Below are positions 1-9,900 of a stretch of DNA of 20,967 nucleotides, one piece after another. The notes beneath the pieces were generated by a model. That model saw only the letters and a list, made by a program, of their open reading frames with translations, was not told where the DNA came from and made no database searches. The translations under genes were made by a program, and so were the position numbers. The stretch comes from Pelargonium cotyledonis. Lineage: Eukaryota; Streptophyta; Magnoliopsida; Geraniales; Geraniaceae. The stretch spans positions 1 to 20,967 of the forward strand of contig JAYMTA010001246.1 in assembly GCA_036897625.1 (NCBI GenBank), written 5' to 3'. The stretch's first letter is position 1; every line of letters begins with the position of its first letter.

Positions 1-18
1 TATATAGAGTATTAAGAA

Positions 19-141
19 TCTCAGCCAAGAGACAAAACAGATCCGGGCGGAGCGCTCCGCGCCCAAAAATTCATTGGAACGGGTATGAGTGTAAAGGGTT
101 GATGTGTCATCATCTAATTGGTCATTATTTATTGGCTGAGA
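19..141. repeat. Small inverted-repeat element, MITE-like
   Basis: The 10-mer TCTCAGCCAA at 19-28 is matched by its exact reverse complement at 132-141, bounding a 123-bp block with no coding capacity. A second TCTCAGCCAA follows directly at 143-152, so 131-153 is also a perfect 11-bp inverted repeat around one central base. Inside the block, 47-60 is a perfect 14-bp palindrome, GCGGAGCGCTCCGC. No target-site duplication is visible. It could be a miniature transposon or a rearranged end of the neighbouring retroelement relic. Confidence 0.35.
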
Positions 142-466
142 GTCTCAGCCAATCCGAGAGTCTTTTCGGACATCGCCAGCCACTCCTGAAATTCATGGGA
201 TCCGCCTCAATGAACTGACCCACGACATTCCCCAAGTCCGTACAAAGCCTCTCAGACGTGTACCCTAAGGGTATACCGCTGACTTGGATCCACATATCTA
301 ATTTGTTGATGTCCATAACGTAAGGATCATCCCTCGCTTTGACCTTTTCGAGTAGCAGCATCCTCCCCTTGCAGGTCCAAGGACCTTAGCTCTCCACCTT
401 CATGGCGTCCTCCTTACTGTAGAACTCGAACAAGTAACGAGCTTGCTTGCTCGCAAGGCACTTCAT
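125..466 (-). mobile_element. Relic of LINE-type gag-like DUF4283 domain
   Basis: Read on the minus strand, this block gives pieces such as YLFEFYSKEDAMKV, then GPWTCKGRMLLLEKV, then DMWIQVSGIPLGYTSERL and DLGNVVGQFIEADP. That order (F-x-F-Y...D, GPW, W-x-Q-x-x-x-IPLG, LG-x-x-x-G) is the pattern of the DUF4283 / zf-CCHC_4 region in ORF1 of plant LINE elements and related gene relics. An in-frame TAA at 386-388 interrupts it just before GPW. The homology ends after the NFRSGW segment, where the usual W-R-x-Y-x-R-x-R-V is lost, and it runs into the inverted repeat at 131-153. No zinc knuckle or reverse transcriptase follows. It is a decayed fragment, not a functional gene. Confidence 0.65.
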
Positions 467-489
467 ATTTCAGTTTAAGGCCTATTTGA

Positions 490-1016
490 AGTTTCAAGCA
501 TTCCCAAAATTAATGTTTTAAAAATATATTTATTGTATTGATCTATATGACAATTTAGGTTTTAGGTCGGGATAGTTTACGATGACTACAAGATTTTTGT
601 ATAAAATCTTAGATTATAGGCTTAAAATATACGAGATAATGTGCATTTGTCCGACCTAAATTGAAAATTAACTAGGTCTATGCGACTTGATTCCGCGAAG
701 TTACAGATCTAAGTTCATGAATTCCATCAACAAATGGCATGTATCTGCATATTCATCTGTATATAGTGCTATTTCGAAAAAGGCCAAAGGAAAAAAAAAA
801 AAAAAAAAAAAAAAACAATATTCTGATGATCACTTTGCATATAATTAATCAAGCTAAAGCTCTAGCTTTATACCTGCTACATATGGATGACACATAAGAA
901 ACCACTGTCCAACTTGTCCTTGTTCATAAAAAAAATGGAATGAGACCAATCAAAAACTCACCTAATTTACCCAAGTTTCTGTTTGTACATGTTCACATTT
1001 TAATATAATTCAAGAA
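490..1016. other. AT-rich intergenic DNA with poly-A run
   Basis: No coding pattern was found on either strand. The only distinct structure is an uninterrupted run of 25 A at 791-815. This stretch probably contains the upstream region of the NLR gene. Confidence 0.5.
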
Positions 1017-1025
1017 TATATATAC
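1017..1025 (+). promoter_or_regulatory. Possible TATA region of the NLR gene
   Basis: An AT-alternating TATATATAC stretch lies about 85 bases upstream of the NLR ATG at 1109, a reasonable TATA-to-start distance for a plant gene with a short leader. AT-rich runs are common here, so this is only suggestive. Confidence 0.25.
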
Positions 1026-1108
1026 TTTTTCACATCTGTGAAGATCATATCAGATCAAATAAATCTTGTTCTAGTACTGTATTTGCTCAACAATTCTGTT
1101 AACATACA

Positions 1109-3967
1109 ATGAGTGTTGATCCTGTTATATCCTTCTTAGTGCAAAAGGCGGGCGATTCGTTGATACGAAGAGCTAGAGTTCTTGCATGGAGTGAAGGAGC
1201 AAGTGGAGGAGATGAAGATTGAGCTGCAGTGGATGCAGTGTTTTCTAGAAGATGCTGATGAAACCCGGATTCAAAGCCGCGTGTTTGGCCAGTGGGTTGC
1301 ACAAATCAGAGAAGCCAGCCTTGATGCAGAGGACATTGCTGACACTTTCCTGGCAAGAGTTGCTTTGAGCAATAACAGACTTGGTATTGCCAATTTCTTC
1401 AACAAACATGCTTGCCTTGTGCTGCAAGGTAGAGAAATCCATGCGGTCGGGTCCAAGATTGAAGCTGTCAAATCCAGGCTATCTACTCTCAGGACAAGAT
1501 TGCAAATCTATGGCATGGGATCAGAGCTCAGACTCGGGCAAAACTCGAGTTCCTCAAACCGGATCAAGCCACTGTGGAGGAGGCAATCTTATGCACATAT
1601 ACCAGATACTAATGTTGTTGGATTGGAGGGAAAGATAGAGGAAGTTGTTGGTCTCTTGCTGAGAGAAGAAGGCCCGACCCGAGCTGTATCCATCTATGGA
1701 ATGGGAGGTTTGGGGAAGACCACTCTTGCCAAGAAAGTGTATCATGACAAAAGAGTCAGGATTCGCTTCGATAGCTTTGCTTGGGTCTATATATCTCAGC
1801 AATTCAAACAAAGGGACATTTGGGAATCAATACTGATAGAGCTCACATCCCCTTCAGCTGAGGAGAGGAAGGAGATTGCAAGATTGAGAGATCATGAGTT
1901 AGCTTTTAAACTTTTCCAAGTCCAAAAAGATCACAAGTGTTTGGTAGTTGTGGATGATATTTGGAGCATGGAGGATTGGGACAATCTACGCGCCGCCTTT
2001 CCCTTTGAGGGAACAGACAGTAAAATACTCCTCACTACTTGCAAGGAAGACGTAGCTTTGCACGTGGATTGGAGAGGTAGCTATGGTGCTCTTCAACCTT
2101 TGAGCCATGAGCAAAGCTTGGAATTGCTATGCATGATAGCCTTTGCAGGAAGAGATGGTTCAAGTAAGTTTTTGAATCTCTCTAATCACTTTTTTCTTTC
2201 TTTGTATTTGATGAATTTGTTTGTGTATTCAGATGAGAAATGTATGGAGGAGTTGGGTGAGGAAATGGTCAAACATTGTGCAGGTTTGCCACTAGCTATC
2301 ATTGTTCTTGGAGGAGTTTTGGCAACAAAACATAGATTAGATGAGTGGCAATTAGTACATGACAATATCAAATCATATTTAAGGAGAGGCACAAGTGCTG
2401 GAGATCAAGAACACTTTGGAGTGCAAGAGATCTTAGCTTTAAGCCACTATGATTTGCCATCAGTTGAAACCATGCTTCCTCTATTTCAGCCAATTTCCCG
2501 AAGACTGCGAGATAAGAACAAATCAATTGCTGAAAATGTGGATGGCAGAAAGTTTTGTATCAGTACAGTACGACGGGGTCAGGGAGGAAACAATGGAGGA
2601 TGTTGCAGAGAGATACTTAAAAGAGCTCGTGAGCAGATGCATCATTTGAGTTGAGAAGGTGGGATCTACGGGAAGAGTCAAGACTTGTCGCGTACATGAT
2701 CTAATGCGAGAGATGTACTTATCAAAAGCTAATGAACAAAACTTTCTTCACTTTGAAACTCTTGGGAGTGGCAATGTGATTGCTTCCAAAGCATTGTCCA
2801 CGGGTAGAATTCGTAGACTTGCTGTTTTCGTGGATCAAGATCTTAGTCTCTCTAGCTACAAACGAAACCCCCAGCTTCGATCCTTGATTTGCTTCACTGG
2901 TGCAACTTCTTGCTCAAATGCTTCATCATGTTCTGTGCTAAAGAACTTTAAGTTGCTTAGAGTCTTAACCCTTGAAGGGATTTGTCTGCCGGACAAAACT
3001 TGTCCTAGAGAAATAGGAAAGCTTATTCACTTGAAGTACTTGAGCCTAAAGAACAGTGAAATATTATATGTCTGGTTGTTACCTGTGACTAACTTGAAAT
3101 GCTTGCAGACCTTGGATTTACTGCTTTCTTGGTCCGAAAAAGGAGCAATCCCCAATGCAATATGGAGGATGAAACGACTGAGACATCTCTATCTTCCCTA
3201 TGGCGCTAGCTTTCCAGCAAATGGCAAGCTTCAAATCGAAAACCAGCATAACCTGCAGACATTGGTCAACTTTCCACTAAGAAACTGTGACCTAAAAGTA
3301 ATATATGATGATCAAGTTCACCAATCTGAAGAAGCTACGGATCAATGGCGGGAGGCGAATCAAGGAATTCGGGGAGGTGATCAAGACTCAAAAGATTGTG
3401 CTTAACCGGCTTTGGTCCTTATCTTTGGCGCGAAACGGGAGTTCAGAAAATGTTGATTTGGAAGCCATATTCTCAGGATGTCCACATCTTTACAAGCTGT
3501 ATGTTGATGGATCCATAGAGAAGTTTCCAGAAACCAAACAATTTCCTACCAATCTCACAAAGTTTGGATTGAAGAACACTGAGCTTCAAGACTCTACATT
3601 CTTGGAAACAGTTGGGAAGCTACCAAACTTAAAGATACTCCATTTATGGAAAAACTCATTCATTGGCACAAAGTTGTGTTTCCATGGAAATGGGTTTATA
3701 AGACTAGAGTCTCTAGAGCTCCATTTCTTGAGAGGTTTAAAGGAGTGGTCTATAGGTGAAGGAGCTATGCCAAAACTTGGGAGTTTGGTGATTAGTAGTT
3801 GTGGTGAGTTGGTGATGGTTCCTGATGGACTGAGATTGATCAGCTCACTCAGTGAACTGCATATCAAATGGATGCCTAGGGACTTCAAAAGAAGGGTTCA
3901 GGAAGGAGGAGATGATTTCTACAAAGTGAGACATGTAGCTTTCACTGTTTTCTATAGATGTGAATGA
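1109..3967 (+). pseudogene. Broken CC-NBS-LRR (NLR) resistance gene, RPP8/At1g50180-like
   Basis: Intact relatives are cytoplasmic immune receptors: an N-terminal coiled coil, a nucleotide-binding switch and an effector-sensing LRR. The ATG at 1109 gives MSVDPVISFLVQKAGDSLI, the usual family N-terminus. In order come the EDVID-like DAEDIAD, the P-loop GMGGLGKTT (about 1698-1727), RNBS-A FDSFAWVYIS, kinase-2 CLVVVDDIW, RNBS-B ILLTTCKEDVALH, GLPL (CAGLPLAI), RNBS-D CFLYFSQFPEDCEI, the MHD motif as CRVHDLMR, then irregular LRRs to the stop at 3965-3967. Removing one 69-base intron leaves about 930 codons, normal for the class. Lesions: a one-base gain near 1166; a frame change near 2460 just before QLKPCFLY; an in-frame TGA at 2647-2649 between SRCII and VEKVG; and a frame change near 3300-3310. 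Each frame change fits +1 or -2 bases. No full protein can be made unless these are sequencing errors. Family assignment is sure; exact orthology is not. Confidence 0.9.
2164..2232 (+). other. 69-base intron inside the NLR nucleotide-binding region
   Basis: The donor A|GTAAGT after AGRDGS and the acceptor TATTCAG|ATGAG before EKCMEELGEE bracket a T-rich insert that has no counterpart in NLR proteins. Splicing restores the spacing between the RNBS-C region and GLPL. The intron length is a multiple of three and holds no stop, so unspliced reading stays in frame and adds a hydrophobic 23-residue insert. Confidence 0.75.
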
Positions 3968-4541
3968 TGATGTATCATAACATTATGTGTGTTTTTGTGG
4001 CTTGGATAGCTTGTACAAAAATCTCAGTAAAATAAGCTTTTGAGGTTTTGTTACAAATTGTATTGATGGTGTCTTTTATAGTTTTAGTTTTAGCCTTTTA
4101 GGCTGGTGTTGTATATGCTGTGAGATGTGCTTTGAAACTTCTTGTTGCTGTAGTGCTGTGTTGAAACAAATTTTATTTTATCAGCAACAGCCAACAAATA
4201 CTTTCATTAATAACAACAAACTCAGAGGAATACATCAGTGAAAGAAGTTAAAGCATTGGACTAACTAAACTAGTTGGCTCTGAAGAAATGTAAGGGTTTG
4301 ATTTCCATTTGGACAATTCCCTTTGTGCACTTGTGTATCTGACGATAGCAAAAATGGTATAAAATAGGGGGCTTAAACACCAATCAACCTAGACAAGTTT
4401 GACAAATAGACTGAAAATCTAACAAACTCGTGGGTCATTCGGTTCGCACACCAACCTGCAATTAAAAAACTGACATTTTCTAACTAAGTCATAATGGCTG
4501 AAACATCTTCAATAATCAAATTGAATGCACTAGAATCTTCC
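3968..4541. other. NLR 3' flank and intergenic DNA
   Basis: T-rich sequence after the NLR stop probably includes its old 3' untranslated region. No further gene, RNA or repeat was recognised here. Confidence 0.45.
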
Positions 4542-4759
4542 CTAGAATAACCAAGATGAAGGCATTGGAATCATTCCTCCAGCCTGAAGAGCACGAACAG
4601 CTGACAATGATTGCACTAGAAGCTTAAAAGACCATGTGAAAGACTCTTCCAACCGTCCATCTCCACTACTGGATCTGTCATCTAATTCGACAACAAGCTC
4701 AGGAGCTGGTTTGTGGTCTTCACCCAAACCACCGTAGACCTCACGTTTTCTTGCGCACA
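4542..4759 (-). pseudogene. Orphan last-exon-like coding block, unidentified (fragment C)
   Basis: A pyrimidine-rich acceptor (TTTTTTATTAG) at 4760-4761 opens about 71 codons ending at TAG (4542-4544). The peptide looks like real protein: it includes REVYGGLGEDHKPAPELVVE, an acidic serine patch (ELDDRSSSGDG), then an amphipathic stretch FTWSFKLLVQSLSAVRALQ and the ending GGMIPMPSSWLF. Two bases precede the first full codon, implying a phase-2 upstream exon, but no such exon was seen upstream on the minus strand. I do not recognise the family. It may be a gene fragment carried here by a transposon, the end of an undetected gene, or a decayed gene. Confidence 0.4.
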
Positions 4760-4761
4760 CT

Positions 4762-5033
4762 AATAAAAAAAACTCATAACGAATCTACGTCGTCTCCTCT
4801 ATACAAACTCAACAGCACATTAACTTGCTATCAAAACAAGAGCTCACTATCTTAACGAAAAAGACCACAATTTACTGTATGCAAATTTGAAAAACGTTCA
4901 TCGTTACTCTGAAAATTAATAACAGTCGTAACCATACAGAAACCTTAACCGGATCTTAAAACGGTAGAAAGAGAATTGAATTAGTTCATATTAAATTGGA
5001 GTAAGTGCAAGAAATAAGCGAAATGGTATTTGG
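4762..5033. other. Intergenic stretch between two orphan exon-like blocks
   Basis: AT-rich sequence with no coding pattern on either strand. If fragment C belonged to a local minus-strand gene, an upstream exon would be expected here, and none was found. Confidence 0.4.
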
Positions 5034-5141
5034 TTAAGCCACCACCGGTTTGTATTGCGAAATGTCTTTTAACTGCTCATGAGCTGAAAATTTGTGGTCA
5101 TGAGCTAGTTTCACCACTTCATGAGTTAATTCAGACACCTT
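5034..5141 (-). pseudogene. Orphan coding block with coiled-coil character, unidentified (fragment B)
   Basis: On the minus strand a frame runs from about 5141 to TAA at 5034-5036. It includes KKVSELTHEVVKLAHDHKFS, followed by AHEQLKDISQYKPVVA and stop. The spacing of V, L, V and L with charged residues between them fits a short coiled coil. An AG directly precedes the block, giving a possible splice acceptor, and further upstream the same frame meets a stop. No family is recognised. It lies between the two other orphan blocks, on the same strand. Confidence 0.35.
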
Positions 5142-5595
5142 CTTAGTTTGGTGTTAGGTTGCTTTTTTGTTTGTTTTGCTCCTGTACTGACTAGGTTTTT
5201 TGCCCCTTTGAAATGAAATATCATTTCCGCTCAAAATATTTAAGAAAATCAGGAATTATTTTTAGGATTAGAATTATTTTAATAAAACAAATATTGGTCT
5301 AAAATATGAGAGGGCGACGTAGAGTAGTAGGTATGTATTTGGAGTCCTCAATCAATTTTAAATATTTAATAAATGAGTTTCTATATGTCCAGAGCACCAT
5401 GTTTCAGTCAAGAACTATGACTACAACCACACATTAATAAATGAGTTGAAAAATAAAAGAACACTACCGATACAATAACCAGAGCAGTAAACTATGTAAA
5501 TAATAAAATTGAAACATCGCCACAATATCGTTTACAAACTGTCCAATCAAACTAAACCTACAACATTCATCCAATCTATTAAGAAACTAAACAAT
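5142..5595. other. AT-rich intergenic DNA
   Basis: No convincing gene, RNA or mobile element was found. A plus-strand open frame from 5509 has low-complexity composition and overlaps fragment A in antisense. Confidence 0.4.
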
Positions 5596-5681
5596 CTACT
5601 TCTTGACGCGTTTAACACGTTGGATTGGCTTCGCCAAGGATTTCTCCTCCAACCAATCGAGCTCTTCTGCGGTGATATTTG
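5596..5681 (-). pseudogene. Orphan last-exon-like coding block, unidentified (fragment A)
   Basis: A good acceptor (ATCTTTTTATAG) at 5682-5683 precedes two bases and 28 codons ending at TAG (5596-5598). The peptide is NITAEELDWLEEKSLAKPIQ followed by a basic end RVKRVKK. The acidic amphipathic helix with a basic C-terminus looks coding. No upstream exon was recognised between here and TOP3A. The product is unknown. Confidence 0.35.
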
Positions 5682-5982
5682 CTATAAAAAGATCAATCAA
5701 TTAGGCAAATTATGCAAATTAGAGAAAAAAGAAACAAAACACAGTGTTACGGTCTGAATGAACGTGACACAAAATTTTTATCCGGACAGCGAAGAGACTA
5801 CACCCGCACACATGGAAGAATCCAAAAAATTTAGATAATTTAAAAAAAACACAAGATTTGCACATGTGAATGTCATGTGCGCAATGAATAACATAAAATA
5901 TCAAAGTAGTTCATGCAAGTCCAACACTTTGCAAGGTCCAAAAAAAAGTCTAATTCTAAATTTTTAATCCTACATGAAAAAA

Positions 5983-6043
5983 TCTAGAAATGTGGATATT
6001 AAAAGAACTCTAGAATTATGCATAAACTTAGGAACCTTCTAGA
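5983..6043 (+). promoter_or_regulatory. Heat-shock-element-like cluster
   Basis: GAACCTTCTAGA at 6032-6043 fits alternating GAA-nn-TTC-nn-GA modules, the heat-shock-factor site pattern. TCTAGAAA at 5983-5990 and GAACTCTAGAATT near 6005-6017 are further partial modules. The cluster lies 80-140 bases upstream of a TATA box, as in heat-inducible plant promoters and the LTRs of some heat-activated Copia elements. No gene was seen directly downstream on the plus strand, so an old LTR is one explanation. Confidence 0.4.
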
Positions 6044-6119
6044 CAATTAATCTCAGCCGTTCGTAGTGTTAATGAGATTGTACTCCTAGCCGTCCATTTA
6101 GGTAACCACGTAGTATAAG

Positions 6120-6129
6120 TATAAATAGG
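6120..6129 (+). promoter_or_regulatory. TATA box TATAAATAGG
   Basis: This is a near-ideal plant TATA box, preceded by the heat-shock-like cluster and by TCTCAGCCGT and TAGCCGTCC words, and followed by a pyrimidine-rich leader-like stretch. It points toward the 3' end of TOP3A, so any transcript would run antisense to that gene. No LTR ends or primer-binding site could be fixed. Confidence 0.4.
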
Positions 6130-6228
6130 TGATGGCTCATTTGCTCTAACTATCAATTTCTTTTTGTATTTAACTTTTGTGTAATAGAAGTGCTATTTTG
6201 AAGACTTGTAAATGTCGGACGGACCGAT

Positions 6229-6325
6229 AATGTGTAAAAATAGATTTCTAAAATATGATAATACCCTTACACGTAAGAATAAGTTTCTAAAATATGATAA
6301 TATGTAAAAATAGATTTCTAAAATT
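6229..6325. repeat. Imperfect AT-rich tandem repeat
   Basis: The word TTTCTAAAAT recurs three times. The longer units GTAAAAATAGATTTCTAAAAT and TTTCTAAAATATGATAATA each occur twice. No coding potential. Confidence 0.5.
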
Positions 6326-6683
6326 CTTATATGTTCTGATTTTACAGATTACAGGATATCATCTCTAATACAATAATAGGTAAAAATAGGTTTAATTTAT
6401 AAATTTTTTGATTACACAGGTCACTGATTTATCATAGATTTAGTGGATAGAGCCAGGAGAAAAAATCAACCTTGTACTATATGGTAAAGCCAATCCGAGC
6501 GTCAAGTTGTTAATGAAATCTTTGTCATTGTAGGTAGCATTTAAAGTAAAAGATTTGGAATGAGATGTTACAATAAGCATACCAATGTGGTTAATTAAAG
6601 TTTTTAATGACAATGTTTGTTTCGCATTTTATTATTTTTGTGTGTATATAGGTACACATGCTCTTTACACCCAATTAAACCTA

Positions 6684-6689
6684 TTTATT
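6684..6689 (-). terminator. Possible polyadenylation signal of TOP3A
   Basis: TTTATT on the plus strand reads AATAAA on the minus strand, about 260 bases past the TOP3A stop codon. The position suits a plant 3' untranslated region, but other A-rich near-matches exist nearby. Confidence 0.3.
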
Positions 6690-6945
6690 ACTTTCTATAC
6701 TCCAAAATAGCAATAAAATGCTACAAAGGCAAATAACAAAAACACATCAAGTCTAGCAACCCGACAAATGAATAAAGTACAAGGTTAATGTTCACTGTTT
6801 CTTGTGATCCCATTTACAGTTCTGTAAATATGATTCTCAGAAAAAGATTGAATTGTAACAAGCTGAGTACTTAAATCTTCTAATCACAACTTCAAAACGA
6901 AATGTTTACAGAATAATTGTTTTACATTCTCAAAATGAGAAAATG

Positions 6946-9900
6946 TCAGCCACCCCGATTTGGGCAGGCAATTGATATATGTGATGGGTCTCCACAAACA
7001 AAACACCTTCTACCAGACACAGGATCACCTGTTGCCGACACAAACATAGTATCAGTTGCACGGGCACCAGTGCGACCGCCTCTCCCTTGGCCGCCCCCCC
7101 TCCTGCTGGAGTTCGATGCTGAGCTATTGACGTTACCACGGGGAACACTATTTGCTCCTACGCCGTTGATTACGTTATCCTCCCATCTGTATCAAAGGGA
7201 ATAGGAAAGTATAAGATCCACTTCTTTTTGCCACAGGAATAAGATGCACTCAAATCCATACTTTTTTGTCAAATAAACAATCTGAGAGTGCTGTTCCTAG
7301 AAAGGAGGTGCACACATTTTTCCTCCCCAACTCAATGGTAGCATAAAAAGGAGTAATAACCATAACAAAATATGAGAGAAAAAATCAAGAAATATGCTGT
7401 ATTGGGGCAAACCACCGACAACCATTGATATGGAAATCATAACAAGTTCAATAGGGGTTTACGTACACAAAAAAGTTGCACTCTCGTGACTGACACGAGT
7501 AGAACTTTCTTCCTCTGTTATTTGCTGTATTGGCAGTTCGCAAGGCACATGGTGTTCCGCATGTACTACAAGGAATTGAAGGTTCTCCTGCATATTTTAA
7601 ACACCATAAAAGAAGATACATATGTTCAACTTCAAGTTGTTTCAAAGATAATAGAAGGAAAAAATAACTTAAATAATGAATACACGCAGTGACCAATGAA
7701 GATCACAAGCTAAAATAGTTGAATTAGAACCAATGTAAAATTGTGGAGAAAGTAAAAGAAGAAAAATGACAAATATTCAAATCACTTAACAGGGATTCCA
7801 CCATTATGCATCTCAACACTTTTCACTAGATTTTGAAAACACATATTTTCTTATTCACAATGACATAACAAGTTGATTAGGAGCAGATGAAATATGCTTC
7901 CTTTAGCAGCTCTATTTCAAGTTCGTATATTGCCTGCATATATAACCTTCAACTGCCACTTATTTGACCATGCAATACAGCTAGTACTCTTGAGAAAATG
8001 ATGAAATAATTGTTCGACAATCGTACCATTTTGTACTGACATTCCACGAGGCTGAGCTTGTGAAGGGCAATGACTTGACAAATGTCCCATCTGGTGACAG
8101 TATATACAAGCAGCCTGCCTACTGTTACTTCGCTGGGCATTGCTGGAAGATGCAGTGGATCCTCGCCCTCTTGCTGGAAAGAATGGGAAATATATAGTCA
8201 GCCTTGTGATAACTAACTACAGTTAATACACAATGAGAATTGCAGTTCTCCTGTTTTCTGTAATTTTCTGGTACAATTTACACTAAGGATGTTTTAATTC
8301 ATAGACTTGATTATAGCAGGAGAGTGTGTCACTAGAGTCTAGAATCTACAACATCAATGAATTCTAATTTTTACTGTAGATAGGCATCCATACTGACCTG
8401 ATGATATGCGAAAACCAGTTCCACAGATTTCTATCAACTGTCTCAGTGTCTCATCACAACCACCAATGCAACCTGATCACATATAAATGAAAATCAGGAA
8501 CTAGAATCAATTAAAAGTTGCCCCTTCGTGGCTAGCAATAATGAGAATCACGTATAAATGATCACCGATTTCCAAATTATGTTTAAAGCATACGTATGCC
8601 TGCTTTAGAAACAAAACAAAAAAATAACCAACCTTAAATTTTAAAAAATAAAATAAAATAATGGAGTAATGTCAAACATCAACATTATGTATAGAATGAT
8701 GTTAAAGCATAAAGGTAGACTACCAGAGTTTGGCTTGAATAAATGAAAAGTCTCATTACAGTAGAGAACTGCATTTACCTAAATGGTTAACGTTGTAGTC
8801 TGGTGGTATTTCCAGCCTGCGGAACTTAAATTGAATCATGTACACAGGCCCTACAAGAAATTTCCAGTTCACAAAATACCAAAATGTGATAAGACAGTAA
8901 AAAAATCGCCTAGGCAATTAAATTAATTGTTACCACAACAAAAAGGTAAATTTGCATGTAACAATATCACATGAATCCTTAAAATCAAATGAACTGCATG
9001 TGTCACACAACATAACATGGCAAAACAGTGGCAATGTGTGTAGTTCAAATCATTTTTAACAGACCGAGACCAGAGAGTAACATCCTAGTGTTTCTTGCAT
9101 TACAAAGGAAGCAAATACTTTGATGATGGTCATTCCATGTTACATAGACCCCCATATCACCCTATGCTATGAATGAAAAAAATGGAGGTTATACATGTGC
9201 TATAAAGATAAATTTCCAGCATTTATATACCAATTTAAGATAGCCCCAGCATTTGATACATTAATGAGAAATAAAAAGTTCTAAATCAGCAACCTGGCAC
9301 GCAAGAAGTGCAAACGTTAGGAGTTACCGCAGCTTCTGCTACAGACCCCGGGAGCCAAACAGCATTCCTACACTGAAATGATGCAGCAATTGCAAATTTT
9401 AATAAATTTAATTCAAACTACATTTTTTTAGGAAATTGTAATCAAAACCGTGCAACATACACAGAAGCAAGAGTATCCTCATAAAGCTTGGCATATGTAT
9501 TCCACTTAGCTAATAAACAAAAAAAAAAGTGATATAAATGTAAATATAACTATACCATAACTGTTAGCTAATTGTTGTAAAATAGGGATCCTACTGACTA
9601 TTAATCAGGGATCCTATTCGTTCTATTTCCTTAATAGGATGCGTGCATTTGTATGCATTAGTTGTTCAGTATGTTAATAACATACAACAATTTCATCTCC
9701 GCCTTCATTAGCTAACAAAGTATGAAAGCAGTTTTGGTCCAGGCTCATGGCCTGATTGTACAACCTCCTCATGTGGTTTCTCATCTACATGCAGAAGTGT
9801 GTGCCTATACCGACCTACGTGCAGAACGAAAATGTATGAACCCCGATTGTGCATGTGTCGAGCTCACGATGAAAGGAGATGTGAGGCTTGCACCTAAGGG

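Noticed and set aside
3299-3310. Intron explaining the third NLR frame change
   Set aside because: No GT...AG pair of workable size lies there, and the protein similarity continues directly across the shift.
5743-6190. Solo LTR starting TGTTA near 5743
   Set aside because: No matching AACA-type end, no flanking duplication and no primer-binding site could be fixed, so only the promoter-like motifs are reported.
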